64,000 nucleotides of DNA, from positions 2,588,947 through 2,652,946 of the forward strand of contig JAMWFC010000049.1 in NCBI GenBank assembly GCA_027475525.1, in the 5' to 3' direction. Source of the stretch: Macrolepiota albuminosa (taxonomy: Eukaryota; Basidiomycota; Agaricomycetes; Agaricales; Agaricaceae). Shown here piece after piece: positions 54,040 through 64,000 of the stretch (its first letter is position 1; every line of letters starts with the position of its first letter). Below the pieces are notes generated by a model that saw only the letters and a list, made by a program, of their open reading frames with translations, ran no database searches and was not told where the DNA came from. Both the position numbers and the translations under genes were made by a program.

Positions 54040-54134
54040 CTCAACTTCTATCATGACTTACTTTCATTATGTCTTACTGGTTCAAGCATATGTTGTTAAA
54101 GAATAGAAAGTTCACATTTATCAAGAAATGATGT

Positions 54135-54363
54135 TACAATTCCAAGTTATATATATTCTATTAGTACAGTATCAACAAATATCAAGTTAGATGCTAAAAT
54201 ATAAAAGTTAGTAATAAGTAGGTAATTAACAATCATACTCACATTTGTAAACCCAAAAAATAATGCTACAATTCCAAGTTATATGTACAGTATCAAGTTA
54301 GATGCTAAAATATAAAGTTAGTAATAAGTATATAATTAACAATCACACTTACATTTGTAAACC
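54135..54363. repeat. Direct duplication covering the 3' end of the second Helitron helicase
   Basis: Copy 1 (54135-54254) and copy 2 (54268-54363) share ACAATTCCAAGTTATAT, GTTAGATGCTAAAATATAAA, GTTAGTAATAAGTA and ACATTTGTAAACC. Copy 2 contains the helicase stop codon (54349-54351). Confidence 0.8.
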
Positions 54364-57300
54364 ATTAAGAACTTCTTGATACACAATATTTGCAGTCGCT
54401 CTTGATGTATTTTCTTCTGACAAAATCACCTTAATACGATCTCCTGATGTGCATCGAGAAAGTGCAACATAGAGTTGGCCATGTGTAAAAACCGGTGATC
54501 AAAGGTCCAATCCAACATGCTTGACTGATTGCCCTTGAGACTTGTTGATAGTCATAGCAAAGGCCAATCAAATTGGAAACTGTCTCCTGCGTAATGGTAT
54601 GGGCAAATCCTCTTCAGAGGCATCTAGATTGATTCTTGGAATCAAAACAGTTGAACCTGCAAACTTGGCATCTCCACTGATAATACGACATCTGAGAACT
54701 CTAGTGCTGATGTGAGTGATAATCATTCTTGTTCCATTGCAAAGTCCTTTGGTTGTGTCCAGATTCCTGAGAAGCATGACAGGAACTCCAATCTTCAAAG
54801 CCAGTTTAGCCAAAGGCAAACTACTGGCTTTCAAAGAGTTGAGATATTCCACAGGATATAAGGCAAGGCCATCAGGATTCCTGTTATCAGAGAGAACAGA
54901 ATCTGCACTCTGTAAAATCCTTTCTTCTCCTGGATACCTCTCTAGAACTTCTGCATTGATCTCCTCTATATCTGAGTTCTTGCCAGAGAGAATAGTCCGG
55001 TCCAGGTAATACTGATCATTTTGAGGATGACCAATATCAGGATATGTGGAAGAAATCAATCCAGTGATAGAATTGTCATCACAGATCATCCTTTCAGGCA
55101 GTTTGACTGTTTCTCCAGGTCCTAGATTTTTCCCTGCACCAACATCCAACAACCAAGCTGCATGAGCAATATTGTCTACAGTCTGCTCCAACCGCATATT
55201 TTGGACCAAGTAATGGACTTGAATATTATCCCAAAGTCGGCCCCTTTTGAGTGAAGCAGCAATCATCTGCTGTCTGAGTCCATGTGGAACCACTGGAAGA
55301 GTTTGCCTAAAGTCCCCTCCAAAAACCACAGTGACTCCACCAAAGGAAATGTCATTATTGAAGATGTCTCTGAAGCTATGATCGACAGAGTCAATGGCAT
55401 TTTTGTGTTGCATTGGAACTTCATCCCAAATAACAACTTTGGTGCGAAGTATGAGCTGTGATAACTGGGTTCCTCTCTTGATATTGGCAATGGATGTGTC
55501 AAGAGCAGGAATGGGAATTTTGAATCTTGAATGAGCTGTCCTACCCCCTTCCAACAATAAGGCAGCAATGCCAGATGATGCTACACATAATGCCACATCT
55601 CCATGAGAACAAACTGCAGCAGCCAGAGTATTGCAGACAAAGGTTTTGCCACATCCTCCAGCACTGTGAATGAATAGCATCCTGCCCAAATTGTTGTTCA
55701 CAGAATCCATGACAGCATTGAAAGTTTCCAGTTGTTCCACATTGAACTTGGCTTTGTTTCCCTCCACTCTTTGCTTGAGGTTCTCAACATCATAATTAGT
55801 TTCATCTTCCAAAAGTCTATTGCCTAAAAGATTGATCAGTATTCAAGTCAATCTCTTATGCAAATGCCAATTACCTGGAACTATATTCCAATTCTGTTGA
55901 GCCTCTGGCATGTTGGGAAAGTCTTTCAGAGTTTTCCCAAAATTCATCAAAGTGTCATTGATGAGATAAAGGCCATAGTCATAAACATCCTCATTGGTAA
56001 AGACTCAGTCCCTGTATTGCCTAGTATGTTCCAATCTGTGTCGAAGATCATCACAGATAGAATGTTTGAATTTGTCCCATAGAGCCTCAGGAGTGGCAGG
56101 AGCACAGTGGAATAGAATAGTGCAAAACAGCTGCCTGAGAGCTGATCCTAGTTGGATTGGAGCAGCTTCAGTGAGACACTGCCTCCATTCTGCATCATCC
56201 TCCAAAAGACCTAGAGCCTTGCATGCTTCTTGATAAGTGGGATAGATATGGCCATTGACTGTCCTGAGATCAGCCCATGAAGTTGCATTGGTTACAACAG
56301 TCAAGAGCATCCTGAGATAGAACCTTTCTCCCTGTCTTGGTGAAGCAAAATACATCCTTCCAATTGCTGTCCCTCTCTGCCTCTCCTTCCAACTCTGTTT
56401 AGATGCTTCATAAACAAACTTGGTTGGAAAGTTCTGATAAGTGGTGTTATTATTGGGAAACCTGGTATTGGCTTCAAACCAAGCTGTGAGTGCAGTCTTG
56501 TCTGCATTAGGTCTAGCAGCCACCACCTGTATTGGTTCATCATCTGGGAAATAGACTTCATGCTGGTTTTCCAAATGCACAGGCAATCTGTACACTGAAG
56601 GATATTCAGCATGCATGTTGAATTCAAAGATGTGCCAGCAAGCCTCAGGAGCAGAAATGTATCTGGCATCCAAATGTTCCTTGATTTCATCCCTCTCCTC
56701 CCTAGCAATCTCCAAAGTTGTCCTATCATGGCCCTTGTAGATGTACTTGTGAATGTATTTGATTGCATCCACTGAAGCACAGACTTCCACATTGATATGA
56801 CATTGGAATTTGGCTGAGAGATATGGATTGTATGGGAAAACATTACGATTGTCATAACGACGACCATGCTTTTCAAAAAAGCGGCCATTGTTAGGTCTGG
56901 CATATTGGGGATAGCCATCATCACCATACTGTGTAGCTTCCTGAAATTCCTTGGGATATCTCTTGGAACATTTGCCATCTACCATGCACTTGGCATTGGG
57001 AAAATCTGCTCCACATGGATCATGAACCATATTGGTAGTAACAACCTAATAACAAAGGTCAGCTACTGCATTGATAATTCAAGCAAAGCCAATACCTGAT
57101 ACAATTGAGGCTGAGTCACTGGATCAGGAATTTGAGCAGAAACAATAGTGTCCACATGAGCTGCATCTTTGATCTTGTCATGATGATGGAAAAAGATCAA
57201 GATATGTATATGTGGAAGTCCCCTCTTTTGAAATTCAATGGTATGGACAGATGCCACACATTTTCCAAATAGACCATCTTTTATGTCCTTCAAAAGAGCA

Positions 57301-60157
57301 TTCTTCTTGAGTTCAAATACTCTGGCAACAATATCTGGACGGTCAGAAGCTGTTTGCCTCTTTCCATTAACCATAGGTTCCTTTAGCAGAGCCTCTTCAA
57401 TTTCTGGCCACTTTGGATTGGCAGTCATGGTGATGAAGAGATCTGGTTTATGGAAATGCCTGCAAATAGCCATAGAGTCCTGGAATAATTGCTGCATGTG
57501 TCGTTCACTTCCAACATGAGAAGAGGGAAGGACTACCCGTCGGCTTTGCCTGCGTAAGTCTTCATCTCCAGCAGCTGCATCGACCACCCCTTGATACACT
57601 TCAGCCCTAATCTTCTTTTGATTGTGCCGGACCCAATTGAGCTTGTTCTGCTCAGTTGATGCCCATGCATCCACAACATATTGCTGAAACAGTCTGCCAC
57701 TCCAAAGCAATGCAGCATTAGCTTCCAAAGCTCTTTGCTGCAGCCTATATGCATAATATGCAGTTTGGCTAACTTTTTTGGCTCTTTGTTCTCCTGCTGG
57801 TCCAAATTGAGATTGAATATCGGTGTGAAATCCAGGTTCTCCAGTTGGAAATATGATAGTGTAATGCAGAGGAGTGTAATAGGGGTGTAGATGGCTGATT
57901 CGCTTCAATTGACCTCCATGCAGATGCAGGACTATGTCACGGTGATCTGATCGTTCTTCAGAACCATCTCCTGGTATAATTGCAGCAACTCCTTCCTGTT
58001 CATTAGGGTTGTTATAGCGTTGATGGTCTCCAAAGTTAGCCCTCAGTTGAACAGAAAGCCTTTGTGGTTGGCCTTCAGGAACTTCTGTCATAATCTGCTT
58101 TGCAAGCTTGTATAAGCCAATAAAGGGATTGACTCTATGAAGCATATCCTGCAAAGAGGCCATTATCTGAGGATCCAATCTAGGATTGCTTCCCTGACGA
58201 AAAGCCAATTGTTGATTGTGATTGTAGAAGTAGAGTTGTGCATACACAGGATGATCACCTTCAGTTGGAAGCAAAGCACCTGTCAGATGATGGAGCTCTC
58301 CATTAATCCTAAAGCTGTATGGTCCTGGAGCATTCGTAATTGCCTGGTCAATTTTGACTCCCAGAGATGTAAATGCAAAGGCTGCATTGTATTGGCGAAT
58401 AGATGCTTTGAAAGCATCAGAAAGAGCATGATAGCCTTGGAGTAAGCTAAGCAGTTCTGGTGGAGCATCTGCAAGTCTGGGCAAATCAATCTGCCCTTGT
58501 AAACAGCACATGCCAAACTTTGGATTACGTCTAGTAGACTTGGAGAGCTTTTCAGCATCAAAATGTAGAGCATGACAGTGTGGGCATGCAACATCCATAG
58601 AACCAAGATAGTGTGAAGGGGATCCATCTATATAATGCTGTCTTCCTGTTGGAAGAGCATTCCTAGGCTGAACATCATCAGGTTCTTGAATCCTTTGTAA
58701 GACAGGAGGTGCTGGTATATTCTGCTGCATGACATTCCCAGGTAGATCCACATACTCCAAGTTAGGAGGTGCTGGTAGATTTTGCTGTCTATTATCTCCA
58801 GGTGGATCCACATACTCCAAGTCCTCCTCTATATTCTCAGCAAGATTATTCCTAGGATCATCCAGTAGATTTGGATCAATCTCATTGTCTATGGGATGCT
58901 CCAAATACTCCAAAGGATTTTGAAGCATTTCATCAAAAGCTGCATGGATATTTTGTAATCCATGAGGATCCAAATCATTGAAATCCTCTTCAAGATCAGC
59001 TAAATGTTGCTGTTGCCAGTTTTGTAAGATCCTTTCAGCCCTAGCCTGATTCAAAGGCCTATGTTCAGGATTGAGATCTACATCCTGTTAATCTTTCTTA
59101 GTCAATGCAACTTTTAAAAGTTGTCTTTGTCTCACCTCTAGCTGATGTAAAGCCCTTTGTGCCTCTGCTACTGCATGCTCTTCAGCTATAGCAATATCTC
59201 TGAGCTGTTGTTGCTCATGCAATACTGCTAATGCCTGTTGTTGCCTCTGTTGCTCCTGCAATACTGCTAGTGCCTGCCATTGTCTATCCTGCTCCTCAGC
59301 TGCAGCAATATGCCTCAACCTTTGTTGGTCTTGCAATGCTGCTAATGATTGTGCTTGTATAGGAGCAACCTGCTGTCTCCCTCTATTCCTAAGTGCAGGT
59401 GGCAGTGGCAGTGGCATTGTGAAGTTTGGCAAAGCAGCTCTATGCAAAGCAGGCATTCTAGGTATAGGATTCTGTAAAGGAGCATCCCAACCTTCAGGCA
59501 AATGAGTTTCAGGTATACTCATAGCAGTCCCACCAACTACAGGCTGATTGACTGATCCCACTCTATGATCTCTTCCATGCACAGCAGCTGGTAGAGGTGC
59601 TACTATTGAAGGCACATAAGGAGCTCTATGTGCAGGAAGAGGTAGAGGTGGTATCATTCTAGGAATAGGATTTTGCAAAGGGGCATTCCATCCTTCAGGT
59701 AAATGAGTTTCAGGAATAGCCCTAGCAAATAGATCCTCAGCAACAGTTGGTGGTCTAACAGGCCTCCTCAAAGAGCTAGAAGTATTTCCTCCAGAGCTTG
59801 AACCAATCTGATTATTTCCCCCAGTTCTCATATCCCCCAATCCTGTAGTTCCAAGTTGTACATCCTCAGATGCAAATAAGTTCATAGCAACAGTTGGTCC
59901 AATAGGCCTTCCCAAAGAGCTAGAGGCAATCTGATTATTTCTTCCAATTCTCATATCCCCAGTTCTCATATCCCCAGTTCCATAATGAAGTGGTATAACC
60001 ACTGAAGTAGATCTTCTACTTCTATTTGCACGGCACTCATCAGGATCAGTCATTTGTAACTGTTGTAGCCTGCTTTGAATCCTAGCCTGCTGTCTTTGAT
60101 CTTCAGGAGTACTGGGTCCATTATTAGAATGAGTAGTTGAAGATTGCCTGAAAGAAT
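54349..60157 (-). CDS. Second Helitron Rep-helicase, four in-frame stops, two introns
   Basis: Read 60157 to 54349. The N-terminal part (60157-59088) is Gln/Pro-rich with a duplicated HLPEGW(N/D)[10 protein letters not shown] block and Gln-rich [16 protein letters not shown] coils. After TAA 59088-59090 (KKD*QDVDL; CAA likely) comes [13 protein letters not shown], then a CPHCHALHF knuckle, the Helitron-like N domain, and HUH in [11 protein letters not shown] (about 57189-57221). A 50-nt intron (57095-57046) precedes [16 protein letters not shown] and the twin-tyrosine YIHKYIYKG (about 56731-56760). TGA at 56005-56007 and a 51-nt intron (55874-55824) precede the PIF1-type helicase: [31 protein letters not shown], then beyond TGA 54568-54570 [12 protein letters not shown] and, after TGA 54499-54501, [13 protein letters not shown]. 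All stops restore to Arg or Gln by one T-to-C. It is only distantly related to the 30.6-37.7 kb RepHel. Confidence 0.9.
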
Positions 60158-60780
60158 AATTTTTTAAGCATTTTCATAGCTTAAAACTATTGAAAGACAC
60201 TTACATGATGAGTGTATCAATAGCTCAAAGTTGTCCAAGTATTACTGTAAGCTGAATAGAATTTTTCTGAATTTTTTTGAATTTTTTAAGCACTTATAAA
60301 GCTCAAAAACAATGAAAGTCACTTACTACAATAGCCCAAACTTTCACTATAAGCTGAATTGAATTTTCCCTGATTTTTCTGTGATTTTTTTCGAATTTTT
60401 TAAGCATTTTTTAAGCTCAAATACATTAAAAATCACTTACAATGATCAATCAATAGCTGAAAGTTGTCGAGCTATTGAATGTTTGTTAAGATTCATCAAT
60501 CAATCAATTAATAATTACTTACTTTGTAGTTGAGTGTGAAAATTTCGCTATAAGAATGTTTGTTAATAGTCATCAATCAATCAATTAGTCAATACTTACT
60601 TTGTAATCAAATTTTGAAGTTGTAGCTAGATCAATCATTTATTAATATCTATCAATCAATCAATCAATCAATACTTACTTTGTAATCGAGTTTCAAAGTG
60701 TTGCTATAAGAATGGTTATTAATATTTGTAAATCAATCAATCAATCAACACTTACTTTGTAGTGTAGTTTACTCACTACA
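60158..60780 (-). repeat. Tandem array of putative micro-exon/intron units upstream of Helitron RepHel
   Basis: On the minus strand, seven GTAAGT donors occur at 60755, 60678, 60599, 60522, 60440, 60326 and 60204, spaced 77, 79, 77, 82, 114 and 122 nt. Each is followed by an AT-rich stretch ending in TTATAG, CTAG or TTCAG, then a 25-47 nt block such as AACTACAAA or CGATTACAAA just before the next donor. The first four units share TGATTGATTGAT runs; the last three share TGCTTAAAAAATTC. The final acceptor (TTCTTTCAG, about 60158) leads into the RepHel exon. Two minisatellite families with exon-intron punctuation are the simplest description. Confidence 0.6.
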
Positions 60781-62441
60781 ACGTTGAAACCGTGGAAAAA
60801 TTGATGCTGTTTGGTTTAAGAACATGCGAGGCATGAAAACTGGTGTCCACTAAATCGCGTTTTGGCCTTGGCCACATTCACACACTCCAGATACCTTCCA
60901 CATGTGTCCGAGAGATATTGTACATTTAAATATTTAATATACACTCTTTTTCATTAATTAATATCTTTTTTTTTTTCTTTTCTACTGAAAAACTGACCAA
61001 AAAACAAACAAAAAAGGCATTCTTTGTCAGCCTTAGTCAGAACTGACTAATCAATCAATTCCCACGAAACGGTCGTCCCATATATTATAGATGGTTCAAG
61101 AAAAAGTCCATATGGAGTGCTAGAATTTAGCGCCTTGTCTTCTGATCATAGCTAATGGCAACTTGTCAACAGCAACCACCAGCACATGAATAATGGCAAC
61201 CAATGGTGTAACAGCCCATTGGCCATGGCTACTGCAAGATAATAGTAAAATAGAAGTTATCTGCCCCCTTTCTGAGTGTAATTCTGATTGGCCAAGACAG
61301 CCCAGGCTATAGTCGGAAAAAGACACCATAAGTTGATGGCACTAATGCCGGCGCTACTTATTTCCTTGATTTTCTATAAGTCTGGGTATCAAGCTTTTAT
61401 ACTTTCTGATGGCATTGTCCTGGCAGGTGTCAGCACCTAATGATATCCTTTTTGGGCACTTAGTCAGGCGTAAGTTGAGAGTTACCCTCTGTAGCTGCAC
61501 CAATAGTATCTCCTTGTAGTGTCTAGATTCTTAGGTGGTTGTGTGAGTGTCGGCTGGTAGGGTATATGTGGTGTTTTGGGTGCCTATTCCTTTGTCATAG
61601 ACCAGTCAGAGGCCAGTAGCTTAGCTTTTCTGTAGCCCTGTAATGTCTCTTGATACGCTCAATCCAAGCAGAAGCCCATCAGCTCCAAAAAGAAAATGTC
61701 AGGTTCCGCTAATGACAGGAGTTTCCAACTGCAAGCAGGTCCTTACTGGGTGGACTTGACATCTATGGGGAGCTCCAGGGCAGCTGGCAGGGCTCTGGTG
61801 GTGCTCTGGGATGTATGCAGAGAGCTGAAGTTGGGGCAAGCAGAGGTAGAGTCCTGGCTAAGTCTGAGACACAACAAAGGGGAGGTGGAGCTGGAAGGTG
61901 GAAAGACACTGAGGGAGGGGATCAAGGATGATCCAAGACCAGAAGACAGAAGAGAAGAAAAGTGAGACTTATAGACCAGGAGACTGAGTTAGAGAGAATT
62001 GAGTAGATTCTGCAAAGTAGATAGACAAACAAGCATAGAGATGAGAGTTATAGCAATATCAAGACTACTGTAACAAGCTATGAACTATGGGTTAAATACC
62101 TGGTACCAGATGAGCTCCAGGTCACTCAGGTAAGGTCCATGTCCCCCTCCATGTAGTCAGTCTAGTGTGATGTATTATTGTCTGGGTAGGAGTCCTTTGT
62201 GGCATGCATGGTCCCAGGGTGTAGATGGGTTGTGGTGTATTGCCTAGATACAGGAGTGGTGCTGGGAGAGTGGTGTTGAATAGGAGTGGCCTCCGGGGCT
62301 AATTGATTGGTGTCTGGGATGGTGTCTGGGGCATGTGTAGTGCTGGTTGGAGTTCAGGTCTTGCCAGAGGGTTGTTCATTGGGTTCTGCTGGTTCTGCTG
62401 TGGTTGGAGTGGCATCAAATCTAGCTGGCCTGAGTCTGGTG
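60781..62441. other. No gene recognised
   Basis: 60950-61015 holds poly-T and poly-A runs. A plus-strand frame at 61696-61965 (89 codons) shows no family. From about 62130 to 62441 the minus strand reads as a Pro/Thr-rich continuation of the LINE ORF2 frame (DNTRLRPARFDATPTTAEPA) with stops, so it is probably decayed LINE. Confidence 0.4.
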
Positions 62442-63017
62442 TTATCCAGGGGCATGCTGGGAGGGGAGCTGAGGGAGGGGGTGAAGGTAGATGCTGTTGG
62501 GGGTTTGAGTGGGATTTGGGGTGGCATAGGTGTGGCTCATAACAGTCTCCTTTCCTTTGATGTCTCCACTTATAATCACTGGTCTCTCTGTCAGTAGGTT
62601 GATCTGTTGCAGTCTCTGTGATGTGTTCTCTTCCTGTGATATGTAGTTCCTGTTTTTAGGTTGGCTATATATATTGACAATCGTAACTGTTGAATAGTTA
62701 GCTTGTATTATATCTATGATCTGTATGTCTAGGTCTTTGATTAGGTCTGACCATAATGTTACCCCAAAGTTCTGTCTTTTCTTGACATATGCCATCACTC
62801 TCAGCCTCTTGTCCACCGGTATTCTTGCTGCTGACAGAATCAGTGTCCAGGTCCCTAGTGCCATGGAGCCTTTTTGATCATTTCCAATATCATCCCACCA
62901 TGGCTCTGTAACCAGAATGACATCAGATTTATTTATAAATGTGTTTAGCATAGTGTGACAGACAGTGTTGCTGCAATTTGTATTCAGCTGTGTAACATGG
63001 ATGGGTTTAGTTTTCAT
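62442..63017 (-). pseudogene. LINE ORF2 endonuclease, N-terminal part
   Basis: Begins MKTKPIHVTQLNTNCSNTVC with the expected first strand and Asn. It then has DVILVTEPWWDD (catalytic Glu, about 62905-62940), VTIVNIYSQPKN (about 62680) and VIISGDIKGKE, where GDFN would be usual, so the Asp survives but the His/Asn context is changed. After this the sequence turns Pro/Thr-rich (TPNPTQTPNSIYLHPLPQLP) and RT is absent. It is a 3'-truncated or rearranged second LINE, on the opposite strand to the 45.3-51.5 kb copy and clearly different in sequence. Confidence 0.75.
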
Positions 63018-63233
63018 AGTGAGTGTATATTACCACCAGATTAAGATCTGTCTTCCATTACTTCCTCCACCTCCATCTTGTCCCAGCTTCTCATTTCTTG
63101 GTGGTTGAGGAGGTTTTCTATGGCCATCCATCTGTTTACGTTCCTCCCCATGTCTCCAGATTTTGTATTACCTTTTCTCTCACATGTTCTCATTGTGTTC
63201 TGCTCCTTTTCTACTCTTCCAGTCTCTGCTTGT

Positions 63234-64000
63234 TCATCTGTCCTTGTTCTGGTTTGATCTTCCTCCACATCCACTCTGTGTCATGCATACTCTTTGCTCA
63301 ATTTTCATTTCTTCATTGGGACTCCTTCCTCTATGCTTGTCCCATCTTTTTCTCTCGCCACCTTTTGAGCCCATCTCCTTTTGAGGCAGTTTCTCTTTGT
63401 CATGGGATGTTTTCCCCCACAGTTGACACACCTTTCTTTAGACTCTTCTCCTGGTATACTATTTCCTATTCTGCCCTCTTCTTCTACTAACATCTGTTGG
63501 TCTTTAGCCATCCTGCAGTCCTTTTTACTGTGTTCCCCTCTACATAGTCAGCATCTCATGTTGTTTTTGCATCATGAGATGTGGTGTCCGATTGCCCAAC
63601 ATCTGCTGCACTGTAGTACCAGGGGTCTGTCTGCATGGTGTACAATTTTGCAGAAATTTGTATACATTGCCACATATTTTGCAGAAATCATGGTTTGTGC
63701 ATCTTCTTCTCTGGTAAATTCCAGTACTATAGATGAGTATTCTTTTTGTTGTAGGTCAGTTTCTGCATGCAACCACCTGGATAAACCCATTAGCATGACC
63801 TTTGACATGATTGGATCAAACCTTTCAATTTCTTCTTTTAGTTCTTCTGGGGTGTTGAGCCCTCCTTCTCCATCTCTACCTGTCCATACTTTGTTGATCC
63901 TGACCTTGTACCTCCTATCATCCATTAGCATCTTGATGGTGTGGGTGGGTACTCCAAAGATATCAATAAACACTTCTGCATGTCATCTCAGTTCTTCACC
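63234..64000 (-). pseudogene. LINE ORF1 C-terminal half with three zinc knuckles
   Basis: From the right edge down: VFIDIFGVPTHTIKML, YKVRINKVWTGRDGEGG, a fold with SIVLEFTREEDAQTMIS, then knuckles CSRCWAIGHH...C (about 63545-63600), C-x2-C-x4-H-x4-C with TGA in place of one residue (about 63510-63545), and CVNCGGKHPMTKRNC (about 63395-63440). Two TGA codons lie between the first and second knuckles. The 5' end of ORF1 lies beyond the window. It pairs with the endonuclease at 62442-63017 as one minus-strand LINE. Confidence 0.75.

Noticed and set aside
61696..61965. Plus-strand 89-codon ORF
   Set aside because: No recognisable domain, splice context or codon pattern; kept only as part of an unassigned spacer.
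24028..64000. tRNA, rRNA or CRISPR features
   Set aside because: No cloverleaf, rRNA core motif or regularly spaced identical repeats were found. The (AAATC)5 tail and the 58-60 bp tandem units are not CRISPR, and the organism is eukaryotic.

Overview
The window looks like a transposon-saturated stretch of a mushroom-forming basidiomycete (Agaricomycetes) nuclear genome. Evidence: spliced genes with 40-63 nt GT-AG introns, gypsy/chromovirus, copia, LINE, Ngaro-type and Helitron elements of the kinds known from these fungi, and a few host-type genes (a CENP-A histone, a BTB protein, an ABC transporter fragment). This is inferred from protein family resemblance; no database was searched.

Layout. 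1-17.5 kb is layered LTR-retrotransposon debris: a gypsy RT/RNase H relic (minus) cut by an LTR, an old Ngaro gag-like relic, a tandem duplication, a broken Zn-cluster-like spliced gene, a gypsy integrase relic (minus) cut by a nested LTR-gag-LTR-gag stack, a chromovirus integrase with chromodomain, a Q-rich ORF and long degraded ORF ending at a polypurine tract/LTR, and a copia gag relic (minus). 17,711-24,027 is an apparently complete Ngaro-type tyrosine-recombinase retrotransposon, with split direct repeats in A1-ORFs-B1-A2-B2 order and ORFs for gag, RT/RNase H and recombinase.

24.4-38.2 kb is dominated by a Helitron on the minus strand: a very large Rep-helicase gene with one nonsense codon, a co-oriented four-exon gene just downstream, and then gene pieces (ABC transporter, Ala/Gln-rich exon, unknown ORF, BTB, nucleotidyltransferase-like). 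A short inverted match at 24.43 and 38.17 kb may mark its ends, so this may be a gene-capturing Helitron. 38.6-39.3 kb holds a five-exon histone H3 variant that matches CENP-A/CenH3, the most important host gene here. 39.3-41.2 kb is mostly featureless apart from a perfect 27-bp inverted repeat.

41.2-53.3 kb is a gypsy element (minus) split by a 6.2-kb Tad-like LINE (plus) flanked by an 11-bp target duplication. 53.8-54.4 kb carries hairpins and tandem repeats. 54.3-60.2 kb is a second, unrelated Helitron Rep-helicase (minus), whose 5' side (60.2-60.8 kb) is a tandem array of what look like micro-exon/intron units. The right end (62.4-64 kb) is a second LINE, minus strand.

A theme throughout is decay by C-to-T (or G-to-A) change: most in-frame stops sit where CGA or CAA/CAG would restore a plausible codon, and several catalytic Asp residues have become Asn. 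The Ngaro element and the CENP-A gene lack this signature.
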